Positions 35,355 through 45,289 are shown, counted from the stretch's first letter. The stretch is DNA of 54,326 nucleotides from Arachnia propionica (GCA_002748325.1 PDSD01000017.1:1-54326), one strand, 5' to 3'. Made by a program: numbers and translations. The notes: generated by a model not told the origin, from the letters alone.

Positions 35355-36334
35355 TCCTCTTCGGGCTCGCCCTCAGCTTCGGGCTTTTCCGCAGGCTGCT
35401 CTTGCTCCGGGTTGGCTTCTTCGGCCAACATCGCGGCGCCACCGCCAAGGGTGCCGAGCATCTGGCGAACATTTGCCAACTGCGCCGAGATCGCATCGCG
35501 ACGCGACCCCAGGGCCGCCAACTCACGCTCGGAGTCGCGGCGCAGGCGATCCCGGGTCTCTTTGGCTTCTGTCACCATAGTTTCGGCCTCGTACCGCGCC
35601 TTCGCCAGGGTGTCATCGGCTTGAGTCCGCGCATCAGCCAGCACGCGGCGGGCCTCGTTCTGGGACACCTCAAGTTCGCTCTCGATAGCGGCCAGTCGCT
35701 GCTCGCGTTCGCTGGCCTGCCGCTCGAACTCCGCTTCGGCTTGATCACGGCGAACTGCCAGGGTGCGCTCAAAATCAGTTGCTGCCTGCGCCGCCCGCGC
35801 CTGCTGCGATTCGTAGTAGGCCTCGCCCTCGTTACGCCTAGCCATCGCGTCATGGTCAGCTTGATCGATAATCTCGTCTGCCCGCTTCTTTGCCGCCGAG
35901 ACCACTGCCGCAGCTTCTGCTTTTGCGCGGCTAACCATGTCAGCTGCCTTATTCTCAGCCTCGCTGAGCATATCCGCTGACTGGCTCTTTGCCTTGCTGA
36001 GGGTGTCCTCGGCAGCCACATTTGCCTGCTGCCGAATGTCTCCGGCCTCTTCTTCGGCGAGAGTCAGCATAGAACCGATACGTTCACCCAAGTCCGAATA
36101 GGAGGTGCGGGTGACGTTCTCGGCCGCAGCGTTAGCCTGCTGCAGCTGTACCTGTAACTGCTCCGCCCGCCGCTCCAGCTCGCCGTTACGTTCTTCCGCC
36201 TTGCTGAGCTGCATGGTTACCTGAGCCGCCTCCACCCGGGCACGTTCGACGGAACGACTCAAATTGCGTAGCTCGTTGTCGACCTCTGTCGGTTCGTAGC
36301 CCCGCAATACGGTTCGGAACATCGGCTGGTTCAT
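35351..36334 (-). CDS. DivIVA-like coiled-coil protein
   Basis: This 327-residue cytoskeletal-type protein opens with the DivIVA membrane-curvature motif (FRTVLRGYEPTEVDNELRNL, residues 6-25). A coiled coil then runs to about residue 295 (AEERNGELERRAEQLQVQLQ and long AEAE-type stretches), followed by an acidic tail. It is likely to localise at poles or septa and help organise wall growth, as DivIVA/Wag31, Scy and FilP do in actinobacteria. It overlaps the upstream coiled-coil gene by 4 bases, suggesting they are made in fixed ratio and interact. Confidence 0.82.
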   Translation of the reverse strand: MNQPMFRTVLRGYEPTEVDNELRNLSRSVERARVEAAQVTMQLSKAEERNGELERRAEQLQVQLQQANAAAENVTRTSYSDLGERIGSMLTLAEEEAGDIRQQANVAAEDTLSKAKSQSADMLSEAENKAADMVSRAKAEAAAVVSAAKKRADEIIDQADHDAMARRNEGEAYYESQQARAAQAATDFERTLAVRRDQAEAEFERQASEREQRLAAIESELEVSQNEARRVLADARTQADDTLAKARYEAETMVTEAKETRDRLRRDSERELAALGSRRDAISAQLANVRQMLGTLGGGAAMLAEEANPEQEQPAEKPEAEGEPEED

Positions 36335-37701
36335 ACTTCCCCTTTTCCTGCTTCTTGTTCGCCCGGTACAGCCAACGCATCAATGACGCCTGACAGCTGA
36401 CTCAGGTGTTTAACGATATTTTCTCGCCGTTGGGTCAATTCTTTCACTTCTTGGCGAGCCGCACTGAGCATCTCATTGGCTTGCTGCCGCATGTCATCGG
36501 CTTCGGCACGTGCTTGTTCTAGCGCGGCCACCGCCTCTTCCCTGATGCCCCGTGAACGTTCAAATGATTCTTGCTGGGATTGCTTGAGTTCTGCCTGGAT
36601 CTGTTGCCGCAGCAACTCGGTGCGTTGATGGACTTCCGCAGCCTGTTTCTTCGCCTGCTCGAGGGTGCTAGCCACCTCAGCTTTGCCCTGCTCCAGCAGT
36701 TGCGTAGCCTCGGCTTCAGCGGCGTCCCGACGCTGCTGGGCTTCCTCGGTGGCGGCAGCCAGCACCGCCTTGGCCCGCTCGCGTATATCGGCAGCCTCGG
36801 CCTGAGCCCCCGCAAGTTCTTCCTGGCTGCGCTTTTCCACATCTACCCGGATCTGGTTCAGCTCGATCCGGGTCTGCTTGGCCTGTTCGGCGGTTTCCGC
36901 CCGGGCTTTGTTGCGCTCCGCCTGAACTTCAGCTTCGGCAGCCGTTAGCAGGTCTTGCACCGTGGCTCGAGCCCACACCAACTGCGCATCAGCCTCGTCA
37001 ATGCGTTCGCGAACCAGTTGGTCTGCTTCTTGGTTTTTCGCCTCAGCCTGCTGCTCCGCGTCGCTGACAGCTTTAGCCGCCGCAGCTAGCGATTCGTTGT
37101 AGTGGACGCGGCCAGCTTCGCGTTCTTCGGCGGCTTCAGCCTCGGCTTGGTTGATGATCTGATCAGCCGCTACCTGGGCCGCAGCCCGAATTTGGGCTGC
37201 AGCTTCTTGCGCTTGCTGGGCTAGCTCATCAAGTTCGGCCTCGTGCTGTTTCCGCGTTTCGGTAAGCAACTGCTCTTGATCCAGCGCTCTAGCTTCGGCT
37301 AATTCCTCAAGCTGGGCTGCCTGCTGTTTCGCTTGGTTGATCCGCACATCGGCGAGCGCTCTGGCCTGCGCCACGATTTCATCCGCTTCTTGCCTTGCGG
37401 CGGCTACCAGTTCGTCAGCGTTTTCCTGGGCGGCCGCAGAAATCGCCGCCACCTCATGACTGGTATCGGCAAGCATCCGATCAATGTCTGCTCGCACCTC
37501 GGCAAGCCGTCGGTCGGCGGCAGCGTTCTCGGCCATGAGCCGATCTCGTTCGGCCTTTTCGTGCAGCGCCTGAGCCCTGATGTTTTCGGCCTCGGTTTCT
37601 GCTTCGGTTCGCAGTGCACGCGCGAATTCCTGAGCTTGGGTTAGCAGCCTGGTTGCCTGCCCATCCTCGGGGGGATCGAACGTCATCGAACTCACAGACA
37701 T
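36331..37701 (-). CDS. Long coiled-coil protein (Scy/FilP-like)
   Basis: This 456-residue protein is almost entirely coiled coil, rich in Ala, Glu, Gln and Arg, with no membrane span and no recognisable enzyme motif. It may be a scaffold partner of the DivIVA-like protein encoded directly after it (4-base overlap). The start is the ATG at 37701 or the ATG five codons later. There is no ribosome site; TACACA five bases upstream of the first ATG may be a -10 element for a leaderless transcript. Scy/FilP-type function is inferred from composition and context. Confidence 0.72.
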   Translation of the reverse strand: MSVSSMTFDPPEDGQATRLLTQAQEFARALRTEAETEAENIRAQALHEKAERDRLMAENAAADRRLAEVRADIDRMLADTSHEVAAISAAAQENADELVAAARQEADEIVAQARALADVRINQAKQQAAQLEELAEARALDQEQLLTETRKQHEAELDELAQQAQEAAAQIRAAAQVAADQIINQAEAEAAEEREAGRVHYNESLAAAAKAVSDAEQQAEAKNQEADQLVRERIDEADAQLVWARATVQDLLTAAEAEVQAERNKARAETAEQAKQTRIELNQIRVDVEKRSQEELAGAQAEAADIRERAKAVLAAATEEAQQRRDAAEAEATQLLEQGKAEVASTLEQAKKQAAEVHQRTELLRQQIQAELKQSQQESFERSRGIREEAVAALEQARAEADDMRQQANEMLSAARQEVKELTQRRENIVKHLSQLSGVIDALAVPGEQEAGKGEV

Positions 37702-37746
37702 ATCATTGTGTAAAGCTGACTGGGTAGCAAGATAAGGCCATAGCCT

Positions 37747-38739
37747 TCACTGCCGATCCCTGCCCGCTAGGAAACCCAGCCCCCAGGCCCCGTGCATAAT
37801 CGCCAGCACAACCGGGAACCACGCCCGGGCCCGGCCGGGTAGATCGCGCACCACCGTGGTAGCGGCTGTTAAGAAACTTAGATAAAGCAGTGGCAACACC
37901 AACCAGGCAGGCCACCAGCGGAGCCGCGCCATCGCACTAACCAAGGCGGCGAGAATGCCGAATCCGGATGCGGCCACGGTGATCGGCGGCGCTAGGTAGC
38001 GCAGGCTCAACGTGTCAGGGTGACGTCGCACCACTTCCCGCCGCCACTGGCCGGTTCGGTAGAACTGCCGAGCCAACGCCCGCCAGCCTGGCCGCGGCCG
38101 ATAAACCACCCGCAACTCCGGCGAGAAATAGACCTGACACCCGGCCTTGCGCAACCGATAGTTCAATTCCCAGTCCTGGGCTCGTTGCAGGGTTTCGTCG
38201 AAACCACCAACCGCAGCTAGTGCCTCCTTGCGGAACACCCCCAAGAAGACGGTGTCGGCTGGCCCAGCCGGAGTCTGCGCGAGGTGGAAGCCACCACCAC
38301 CCAAACCCAGCCGCGAGTTGTAGGCAGCCGCTACCGCTTGCTCGAAGGGGGTGGTGCCTTGCGCGTCCATCAAGCCACCGACGTTTGCGGCACCAGTCTC
38401 GGCGAGCAGCCGAACCGCGGTCGCAATGTAGCCGGCGCTAAGCTCGCCGTGGCCATCCACGCGCACGATGATGCTGTGTTTAGCCGCTGCGATCGCCAAA
38501 TTAAGCGCTACCGGAGTGATACCTTGAGGGTTTTCGATGACCCGAATCCGCGGATCCGCTGCCGCAAGCTCAGCGGCGATGGCCTCGGTACGATCCTCGC
38601 TGGGACCGACGCTGAGCAGTATCTCCATTGGCCCGGCATATTGCTGAGCCAGCACCCGCCGCACCGCGGCGCGAAGATGGCGCTCTTCGTTGCGCACTGG
38701 CATTACGACGCTGACCGCTGCCGGTAGATACTGCTCCAC
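37747..38739 (-). CDS. Glycosyltransferase family 2 protein
   Basis: This 330-residue GT2 enzyme has the nucleotide-sugar fold at the N-terminus (AVSVVMPVRNEERHLRAAV), the metal-binding IIVRVDGHGEL, DTVFLGVFRKEALAAVGGFDE, and the acceptor-side QDWELNYRLRKAG. Three or four membrane spans close the protein. It is of the ExoA type and likely makes a surface polysaccharide on the inner face of the membrane. It begins one base after the LCP gene stop, in the same operon. Confidence 0.88.
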   Translation of the reverse strand: MEQYLPAAVSVVMPVRNEERHLRAAVRRVLAQQYAGPMEILLSVGPSEDRTEAIAAELAAADPRIRVIENPQGITPVALNLAIAAAKHSIIVRVDGHGELSAGYIATAVRLLAETGAANVGGLMDAQGTTPFEQAVAAAYNSRLGLGGGGFHLAQTPAGPADTVFLGVFRKEALAAVGGFDETLQRAQDWELNYRLRKAGCQVYFSPELRVVYRPRPGWRALARQFYRTGQWRREVVRRHPDTLSLRYLAPPITVAASGFGILAALVSAMARLRWWPAWLVLPLLYLSFLTAATTVVRDLPGRARAWFPVVLAIMHGAWGLGFLAGRDRQ

Positions 38740-40155
38740 CTAGCCCACACTACAGATGCTGGCCGGGTCTACGGCCTCACTTGTTGAAGCTTCGTCTTGC
38801 GTTGCCTGGCTCGTGGCCGTGGCCACGGTCTGGGTCGGGGCTGCTGACTGCGACTGGCTCGCGGTTGGGGCTGGCTGATCCGCCTGCTCTGCCTGCGCAA
38901 TCTTTTGTTCGACCACGACTCGAATCTTGCTGTAGTCGGGATCGCCTGGGGTGATCAGCGGCGGGCTGAAGTTCACGGTGGTGATGGGCAACTGTTTCGC
39001 CTTGATTGCCAACTGAGTTAGGTCGGCGACCTTACTGTGACTGACATCAGTGCGCACAAGGTCGCTGCCCGCCTCGGAGAGTTCCACGAATCGGCTGGCC
39101 AGCGTAGGCGGATCCAGCTGCTTGGCCATGGCCGACAACAGGCACTTTTGCCGAATCATGCGCTCGTAATCACTCGACTCAGCCCGCGAGCGGCCAAACC
39201 ACAGCGCGTGATAGCCATCCAGCAGCACATCATCGCCTTCTTCGATGTAGCCACTGATCGGGGAGCTTCCCCCGCCGATCGGAATGGGCTTGCCGACATT
39301 GACCCGAACGCCTCCCATCGCGTCAATCAACTTGGCGAAGCCTTGCATGTCGACCATCGCGTAATAGTTGATGCTCAACCCCAGGGTCTCCTCGACTGCT
39401 TCAGTGGTCGCCGTGAGCCCGGGCTCAGCGACATCCGGGTATAGGTGCGGTCGATCGGAGGCGTAGGTGTAAATCGCGTTGATCATGCAGGTGGAATCGG
39501 GGCAGCGGAAACCATCCGGGAACTCATCGGCCAGTGGCGATCCCGCCGGGAAGGGCGCACCAACCAGGTTCCGAGGCAAGCCAAAGATCACCGTCCGACC
39601 AGTTTCGGCGTCGATGGAGGCAACATTGATCGAGTCGGGACGTACCCCCTGCCGCTCGGCAGACGCGTCGACTCCCAGTAACAGCACGTTGTAGCGGCCG
39701 GCCTGGGCCTCATCGTTGCCGCCACCGCGAAAGATATCGGCCGCGTTGGTTGCGGCGGTAAACAAGCTGGCCGCGAAAGCAGTAGCGATTCCCATCACCA
39801 GGATCAGTACCGCCACGATCACCGTCAGCACGATTCGTTGTTGCTGAACTAAGCTCAGCGGCCTACCCAGTCGCCATGCGTCAAGTAGCAGCAGCACCCA
39901 GCCCGCGAACAGCAGCCAGCAAAGGATTTTCCCGATCGGTGCGAAACCGAGCAACCCGGCCACGAATGGCCCGGGGAAAAGCCACAATCCCAGCCCGACC
40001 AAGACCGCAGCGACGACCAGCGAGAGGAACCCGGTGAGAACGTACTTGCCGAGACGCCGGTTGCCTGCCACATACTGCGCTGAGCCTGGCAGAACCGCTG
40101 ACATGATGAGCAACGCGATGGCTCTGCGGCCCCGCACTGCCTCAGCACTGTTCAT
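38740..40155 (-). CDS. LCP family cell-wall polymer ligase (multi-span)
   Basis: This 471-residue LytR-CpsA-Psr protein attaches lipid-linked glycopolymers to peptidoglycan outside the membrane. Four or so N-terminal spans are followed by the LCP domain (NVLLLGVDASAERQGVRPDSINVASID; VIFGLPRNLVG; NYYAMVDMQGFAKLIDAMGGVRVNV; WFGRSRAESSDYERMIRQ) and a Ser/Thr/Ala/Gln-rich tail. It is co-transcribed with the GT2 gene after it, which could make part of the polymer. It is divergent from a second LCP gene. Confidence 0.93.
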   Translation of the reverse strand: MNSAEAVRGRRAIALLIMSAVLPGSAQYVAGNRRLGKYVLTGFLSLVVAAVLVGLGLWLFPGPFVAGLLGFAPIGKILCWLLFAGWVLLLLDAWRLGRPLSLVQQQRIVLTVIVAVLILVMGIATAFAASLFTAATNAADIFRGGGNDEAQAGRYNVLLLGVDASAERQGVRPDSINVASIDAETGRTVIFGLPRNLVGAPFPAGSPLADEFPDGFRCPDSTCMINAIYTYASDRPHLYPDVAEPGLTATTEAVEETLGLSINYYAMVDMQGFAKLIDAMGGVRVNVGKPIPIGGGSSPISGYIEEGDDVLLDGYHALWFGRSRAESSDYERMIRQKCLLSAMAKQLDPPTLASRFVELSEAGSDLVRTDVSHSKVADLTQLAIKAKQLPITTVNFSPPLITPGDPDYSKIRVVVEQKIAQAEQADQPAPTASQSQSAAPTQTVATATSQATQDEASTSEAVDPASICSVG

Positions 40156-40251
40156 TGCTTGCTCCTAGGGATGATGTCGTTACCCAGGCTGCCCGGAGTT
40201 TGCTACTGGTTCACGTAGGCGCGCCGACTACAATGGCGCTATGAGGTCACG

Positions 40252-41475
40252 ATGAGCACCAACCACAACTCAGACGACTTGGACTGGCTATATCGGCGTG
40301 ACGAAGAGGCCACCCGGGTAATGCCTACGCAGCCGGCCGCCCCACCACAGCCGAGCAGCACGCTGGCAGCTTGGCCCAGCCCGCAGGGCACCCAGCCCCC
40401 GGTTCCACCGCAACCTCCCATGCCACCGCGCCCGCCCGTACCGCCGGTGCCGCCGCCACGCCCCATGCCAGTGATGCCCCAACCCATGCCGCAGACACCT
40501 CCACCGGGGCGACCACGCCGCCCTGGCAGGAGCGTGCTTCGAGTAATCGGAACATTGCTGATCGCCTGGATCGTGTTCTTGGTCGGGGTGCCGATCTACG
40601 CCTGGCTGACTAGCAATGCGGTTGACACCACTCCTGCCAGTCGAGAATTGGCCGATCAACCGGGGCGGGTCACTTTGCTGGTCGGGTCCGATTCGCGCGA
40701 AAACCTGAGCGCTGAGGATCAATCCAGGCTGGGCACCGGATCAATTGAGGGACGGCGCACGGACACCATGCTGCTGCTCTACCAGCCACCGACCGGGCCG
40801 GTAACGCTGATCTCGCTACCCCGAGACTCCTACCTGGAGATTCCAGGCCACGGCAAGAGCAAGTTGAATGCGGCCTACGCATGGGGCGGCGCACCATTGC
40901 TCATTGAGACGATCGAACTAAACACTGGCGTGAAGATCGACGACTATCTTGAGGTCGGTTTCTTAGGCGTCGTCGATCTCGTTGACGCGGTCGGCGGGGT
41001 CGAAGTCTGTCCCGAAAAGCCGATGCAGGATCGAGATTCTCACCTCGATATTCCCGCTGGCTGCCAGCAACTCGACGGCGTGACCGCGCTGGCCTACGTG
41101 CGCATGCGCAAGGCAGACCCGCGCGGTGATCTGGGACGAATGGAGCGGCAGCGGGAGATCATCCACAAGGTCGCGACCGCAACCCTGAGCCCGCTGACTT
41201 TCATCAATCCCCTGCGCTATTGGAGCATCAATGGTGCCGCCAGCAAGTCGCTGACGCATAGCACCGAAACCGGGCCGATAGAGGCAGCACAGACCGCGCT
41301 TGGCTTCGTGAAATTCGCGACCGGCGGCGGGATTTCGGTCACCGTGCCAGTAGCTGACGCCAACGCCCGCACCCCGGCTGGCTCCAGCATGATTTGGGAC
41401 AAGGAAGAGGCGCAACGCCTGTTCACGGCCGTCGCCACCGGCGACACCGAGACCTTGGCAACCTTCAGTAACTAG
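40252..41475 (+). CDS. LCP family cell-wall polymer ligase with proline-rich cytoplasmic tail
   Basis: This 407-residue LCP protein has a cytoplasmic N-terminus of about 90 residues that is strongly proline-rich (PPQPPMPPRPPVPPVPPPRP), then one membrane span (VIGTLLIAWIVFLVGVPIYAW) and the catalytic domain: RRTDTMLLLYQPPTGPVTLISLPRDSYLEIPGHGKSKLNAAYAWGG and FLGVVDLVDAVGGVEVC. The ATG at 40252 has GAGGT upstream; TACAAT at 40229-40234 is the probable -10 element. The proline-rich tail may recruit cytoplasmic partners. Confidence 0.93.
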   Translation: MSTNHNSDDLDWLYRRDEEATRVMPTQPAAPPQPSSTLAAWPSPQGTQPPVPPQPPMPPRPPVPPVPPPRPMPVMPQPMPQTPPPGRPRRPGRSVLRVIGTLLIAWIVFLVGVPIYAWLTSNAVDTTPASRELADQPGRVTLLVGSDSRENLSAEDQSRLGTGSIEGRRTDTMLLLYQPPTGPVTLISLPRDSYLEIPGHGKSKLNAAYAWGGAPLLIETIELNTGVKIDDYLEVGFLGVVDLVDAVGGVEVCPEKPMQDRDSHLDIPAGCQQLDGVTALAYVRMRKADPRGDLGRMERQREIIHKVATATLSPLTFINPLRYWSINGAASKSLTHSTETGPIEAAQTALGFVKFATGGGISVTVPVADANARTPAGSSMIWDKEEAQRLFTAVATGDTETLATFSN

Positions 41476-41494
41476 CCAGGCGCCCTATCACGGG

Positions 41495-41511
41495 GGTGGC
41501 AAACGGCCACC
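41495..41511. terminator. Hairpin between convergent LCP and birA genes
   Basis: GGTGGC, loop AAACG, then GCCACC forms a 6-bp stem, flanked by CACG and CGTG that can extend it across an internal loop. It has no T-run. It sits in the 49-base gap where the two genes meet tail to tail. Confidence 0.45.
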
Positions 41512-41524
41512 AGATCGTGTGGGG

Positions 41525-42322
41525 TTACTCGCCACTAGGGGACTGCTTGGCAACTATCGAGGCGTGAACCACGTCGCCGACGCTGAATGCTTTGCTGCCA
41601 ACTGCGGTCTGCACCAGCAGGCGGCCGGCCTCGTCGACGCCTAGCCCCTTCCCGGCTAGCGCCTCGCCCTCGGCGGTGATCGTCAGCTGTCTGCCGACTG
41701 AGGCGCAGGCAGCCAGATAACGCTGGCGTAGCAGCGCCAGCGGCAGCTGCTGCAATTGGGCAATACCCGCGAGCACGCTGGCCACGAGCGCGGCTGGCTC
41801 GACGCTGATTCCGGCCAGGTTCAGCGCGGTAGCGGTGGCGACCGGCAGCTGTTCGACCGTCAGCTGCAGGTTGATGCCGATGCCAATAACGGCTTTTGCG
41901 CCTGCGGGCGTCTCGACTCGCTCCGCCAGGATCCCGCAGACCTTGCCGCCGTCAACCAGCACGTCATTTGGCCACTTGAGTTCTACCCGGCCAGGTTCTT
42001 CCGTGGCAGCGGCGATGGCGTCTCGCACCGCCACCCCAGCCAGTAACGACAGCCACCCCCACTGTTCGGGTGCCAGCTCCGGCTCCACCAGCACTGACAT
42101 ACTGATCGATCCGCCAGGCGGGCTTGCCCAGCTGCGCTCTCGCCGGCCGCGGCCGCGCGTCTGTTCTAGGGCGACCAGCACCTCTCCTGCCGCCGCCCCA
42201 GACCGGGCCTGGGCAGCAAGATCGGCGTTGGTGGAACCGGTGACCGCCACCACCCGGATTGGCCCCCAGTTGGTCGTTGCGGGGAGCCGGTCGGCAATCA
42301 TATGAGAAGTTAGTTCGGGCAT
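41525..42322 (-). CDS. birA: Biotin-[acetyl-CoA-carboxylase] ligase
   Basis: This enzyme activates biotin with ATP and attaches it to the lysine of the carboxylase alpha subunit (AccA, encoded at 45290). It has 265 residues and no DNA-binding domain, so it is the monofunctional type. VVAVTGSTNADLAAQ, EQTRGRGRRERSWASPPGG and LKWPNDVLVDGGKVCGILAE are the biotin and ATP motifs. I chose the ATG at 42322, preceded by GGAGG; the frame upstream of it runs into accD. It is divergent from accD with only 25 bases between. Confidence 0.95.
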   Translation of the reverse strand: MPELTSHMIADRLPATTNWGPIRVVAVTGSTNADLAAQARSGAAAGEVLVALEQTRGRGRRERSWASPPGGSISMSVLVEPELAPEQWGWLSLLAGVAVRDAIAAATEEPGRVELKWPNDVLVDGGKVCGILAERVETPAGAKAVIGIGINLQLTVEQLPVATATALNLAGISVEPAALVASVLAGIAQLQQLPLALLRQRYLAACASVGRQLTITAEGEALAGKGLGVDEAGRLLVQTAVGSKAFSVGDVVHASIVAKQSPSGE

Positions 42323-42347
42323 CACACCTCCACGATAGAGTGACGAA

Positions 42348-43922
42348 ATGGATATCGACATCCACACCACCGCTGGGAAACTGGCCGACCTGGAACGCCG
42401 CATCAATCAGGCGATCCACGCCGGTTCCGAGGCTGCCGTCGAGAAGCAACACGCCCGCGGCAAGCTGACCGCCAGGGAGCGCATTGAGGCCCTGCTGGAC
42501 GAGGACACCTTCGCCGAGTTCGACGAGTTCTCCAGACACCGCGCCCACGGTTTCGGCATGCAAGAAAAACGGCCCTACGGCGACGGCGTGGTCACGGGCA
42601 CCGGCGCCATCCATGGCCGCCCCGTCTGCGTCTTTAGCCAGGACGTCACCGTCTTTGGCGGCGCCCTGGGCCAGGTGTACGGCGAGAAGATCGTCAAGAT
42701 CATCGACTTCGCCATGAAGACCGGCGTGCCGCTCATCGGCATCAATGAGGGCGGCGGCGCCCGGATCCAAGAGGGCGTGGTGGCCCTGGATTTGTACGGC
42801 GAAATCTTCCGCAGCAACACCCGGGCCTCCGGGGTTATCCCGCAGATCTCGCTGATCATGGGAGCCGCAGCCGGCGGACACGTCTACTCCCCGGCGCTGA
42901 CCGACTTCACCGTCATGGTCGACCAAACCTCGCAGATGTTCATCACCGGCCCCGAGGTCATCAAGGCCGTCACTGGCGAAGACGTCACCATGGAAGAGTT
43001 GGGCGGCGGCCGCACCCACAACACCAAGTCCGGCAATTCGCACTATCTAGCCACCGACGAACACGACGCGTTGGGCTACGTCCGGGAGCTGCTGAGCTAT
43101 CTGCCGCAGAACAATCTGGAGGATCCGCCAGTCTACGACGAGGCCGAGGTTGATCTGACCATCACTGACCACGACCGGGCCCTCGACACGCTGATCCCCG
43201 ACTCTCCGAACCAGCCTTACGACATGCATGAGGTCATCCGCAACGTGCTGGATGAGTCGGAGTTCCTGGAGATCATGCCGATGTTCGCCAAGAACGTCGT
43301 CGTCGGTTTCGGCCGGATCGAAGGCCGCAGCATCGGCATCGTGGCCAACCAACCCATGTTCTATGCGGGCGCCCTCGACATCGACGCCTCGGAAAAGGCT
43401 GCCCGGTTCGTGCGCACCTGTGATGCCTTCAACATTCCGGTGCTCACCTTGGTGGACGTGCCGGGGTTCATGCCTGGGGTGGAACAGGAACATCGGGGCA
43501 TCATTCGCCGCGGCGCCAAGCTGCTGTATGCCTACGCCGAGGCCACCGTGCCGCTGCTGACGGTCATCACCCGCAAGGCCTACGGCGGGGCTTACCTGGT
43601 GATGGGTGCCAAGTCGATGGGGGCCGACATCAATCTGGCCTGGCCGACCGCCCAGATCGCGGTCATGGGTTCGCAAGGAGCGGTCAACGTGCTCTATCGC
43701 AAGGCGCTGGCCGAGGCCGATGATCCGGAGGCATTGCGCAGCCGGCTGATGACCGAGTACGACGACGAGTTGGCCAACCCGTATGTCGCGGCTGAGCGGG
43801 GCTACATCGACCAGGTGATCTACCCGCACCAGACCAGATCCTTCATCATCAAGGCGCTGCGGCTGCTGCGCACCAAGCGTGAGGTGCTGCCGCCGAAGAA
43901 GCATGGGAACATCCCGCTATGA
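42348..43922 (+). CDS. accD: Acyl-CoA carboxylase beta (carboxyltransferase) subunit
   Basis: This 524-residue subunit transfers carboxyl groups from biotin to acetyl- or propionyl-CoA. It begins [16 protein letters not shown], contains [54 protein letters not shown] and [19 protein letters not shown], and is of the AccD5/PccB type. It makes malonyl- or methylmalonyl-CoA together with AccE (4-base overlap) and AccA. TAGAGT six bases before the ATG may be a -10 element of a leaderless transcript. Confidence 0.96.
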   Translation: MDIDIHTTAGKLADLERRINQAIHAGSEAAVEKQHARGKLTARERIEALLDEDTFAEFDEFSRHRAHGFGMQEKRPYGDGVVTGTGAIHGRPVCVFSQDVTVFGGALGQVYGEKIVKIIDFAMKTGVPLIGINEGGGARIQEGVVALDLYGEIFRSNTRASGVIPQISLIMGAAAGGHVYSPALTDFTVMVDQTSQMFITGPEVIKAVTGEDVTMEELGGGRTHNTKSGNSHYLATDEHDALGYVRELLSYLPQNNLEDPPVYDEAEVDLTITDHDRALDTLIPDSPNQPYDMHEVIRNVLDESEFLEIMPMFAKNVVVGFGRIEGRSIGIVANQPMFYAGALDIDASEKAARFVRTCDAFNIPVLTLVDVPGFMPGVEQEHRGIIRRGAKLLYAYAEATVPLLTVITRKAYGGAYLVMGAKSMGADINLAWPTAQIAVMGSQGAVNVLYRKALAEADDPEALRSRLMTEYDDELANPYVAAERGYIDQVIYPHQTRSFIIKALRLLRTKREVLPPKKHGNIPL

Positions 43923-44128
43923 CCGGCTATCGCATCAAGTCAGGCAACGCCTCCCCGGCAGAGCTGGCGGCGGTGTTGGCCGCGCTGGAAACCATCCGGT
44001 TGGCCACGCCACCGCTGCATTCGGCGAAGGATCGGCCGATCGCTGGTGGCTGGAACTCCTACTACCGAACCGTCCGGGTGGCCCATGCACCGGGCCGGGA
44101 CGCCTGGCGCACCACGATGAGGTTCTAA
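43919..44128 (+). CDS. accE: Acyl-CoA carboxylase epsilon subunit
   Basis: This 69-residue actinobacterial accessory subunit stabilises or stimulates the AccA-AccD complex. [18 protein letters not shown] at the start and [11 protein letters not shown] near the end are the family's two conserved blocks. It overlaps accD by 4 bases and abuts maf with no gap (TAA then GTG). Confidence 0.92.
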   Translation: MTGYRIKSGNASPAELAAVLAALETIRLATPPLHSAKDRPIAGGWNSYYRTVRVAHAPGRDAWRTTMRF

Positions 44129-44734
44129 GTGCGGCTCATCCTTGCTTCTAGATCACCGGGGCGGCTGCGGATCCTGCGGCACGCCGGTCTCGACCCCGAG
44201 GTAATGGTGTCGGGCTTCGATGAGCACCAGATCCAGGATCCGGTGGCCACCTCGCTGGCGCAACGGCTAGCGGTCGCCAAGGGCGAGGCCGTGTTGCCGC
44301 GCATCGACGGCGACGCCATCGTGGTGGCCGGGGATTCGGTACTGGAGTTTGAGGGCAAGGCCTGGGGTAAACCGCGAGACGCCGAGGCCGTGGTGCAGCA
44401 ATGGCGGCGGCTTCGCGGCCGCCAAGGCGTGCTGCATTCCGGGCATTACGTGTGGGTTCGCGACGCCAAGGGGGCGCGCTCAATGCATCGCCTCGCCAGC
44501 ACCGAGCTAGGCTTCGCCGATCTGCCAGACGACGAGATCCGCGCCTACGCAGCCACCGGTGAGCCGTTGGGGGTAGCGGGTTCCTTCACCATTGATGGGT
44601 TTGGTTCGGCCTTCGTGACGCACATCGTCGGCGATCCCCACAACGTCGTCGGCATTTCCCCTTCGCTGCTGCGCCAAATGCTCACCGATCTGGGAATCAG
44701 ATGGCACCAACTGTGGCAACTGCCGCGGCAGTGA
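44129..44734 (+). CDS. maf: Maf-like nucleoside triphosphate pyrophosphatase
   Basis: This 201-residue enzyme probably hydrolyses non-canonical or modified pyrimidine nucleotides (m5UTP, dTTP, UTP in studied members). LILASRSPGRLRILRHAGLDPEVMVSGFDE is the family start, VVAGDSVLEFEGKAWGKPRD the active-site block, and EPLGVAGSFTIDGFGSAFVTHIVGD the later motif. The start is the GTG directly after the accE stop, so it is coupled to the carboxylase genes. This order is kept in Mycobacterium. Confidence 0.93.
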   Translation: MRLILASRSPGRLRILRHAGLDPEVMVSGFDEHQIQDPVATSLAQRLAVAKGEAVLPRIDGDAIVVAGDSVLEFEGKAWGKPRDAEAVVQQWRRLRGRQGVLHSGHYVWVRDAKGARSMHRLASTELGFADLPDDEIRAYAATGEPLGVAGSFTIDGFGSAFVTHIVGDPHNVVGISPSLLRQMLTDLGIRWHQLWQLPRQ

Positions 44735-44738
44735 TGCG

Positions 44739-45152
44739 CTAGGAGCGTGCGTCGTAACGCAACGAGATCGCCGAATTGGAGCCACTGACCGTGAACGCGC
44801 CAGCGATTCCGGGCCGCTCAAACAATAGGGACAGGTTCTCGTCTGCGGTGATCGTGAAGCCCTGCCGGGGCAGTTCCCGGCGCAGATAGGCCGCTACCTC
44901 TTGCCCCGGTGGCGAGTCGAGCACGACCGTCACGGTATTGACCTGATCCACCTGTTCGACGATGTTGGCGGCAACCGGAATCGAAAAACCGGGCGGGGCG
45001 TTACTGAAGCCCAGTTCCTGCAGTTCCACTCCGTCGGCCGGAACCGTGATGTTGTAGCTCGCCTGCGCGGTCGGGGTTGACCGGCCGGGGTCGGTGGCGC
45101 AGCCGGTAAGGGCCGCCACCGCAACCAGCAGGGCTATCACTCGACGAATCAC
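44739..45152 (-). CDS. Small lipoprotein of unknown function
   Basis: This 137-residue exported lipoprotein has signal [12 protein letters not shown] with the lipobox Cys at 18. The mature part is a compact mixed fold ([55 protein letters not shown]). I do not recognise the family. It is convergent with maf (4 bases between) and divergent from accA. The 137-base gap to accA holds the accA ribosome site; TAGGAT at 45241-45246 is a possible -10 but lacks a clear -35. Confidence 0.75.
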   Translation of the reverse strand: MIRRVIALLVAVAALTGCATDPGRSTPTAQASYNITVPADGVELQELGFSNAPPGFSIPVAANIVEQVDQVNTVTVVLDSPPGQEVAAYLRRELPRQGFTITADENLSLLFERPGIAGAFTVSGSNSAISLRYDARS

Positions 45153-45289
45153 CTGCCCAGGATACGCGGTCGCCGCGTAGGTCGCTGCCTGCCAGTGAGC
45201 AAGGTTGCGGACTTGTCCCTTATAGGCTGCACTTGCCCGCTAGGATCGCGACAAGTGTTTTCCTAGGGCACCAGCGAAGGAGGGTTACT

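Noticed and set aside
45241-45246. TAGGAT as promoter of accA
   Set aside because: No -35 at proper spacing; kept only as a remark in the neighbouring entry.
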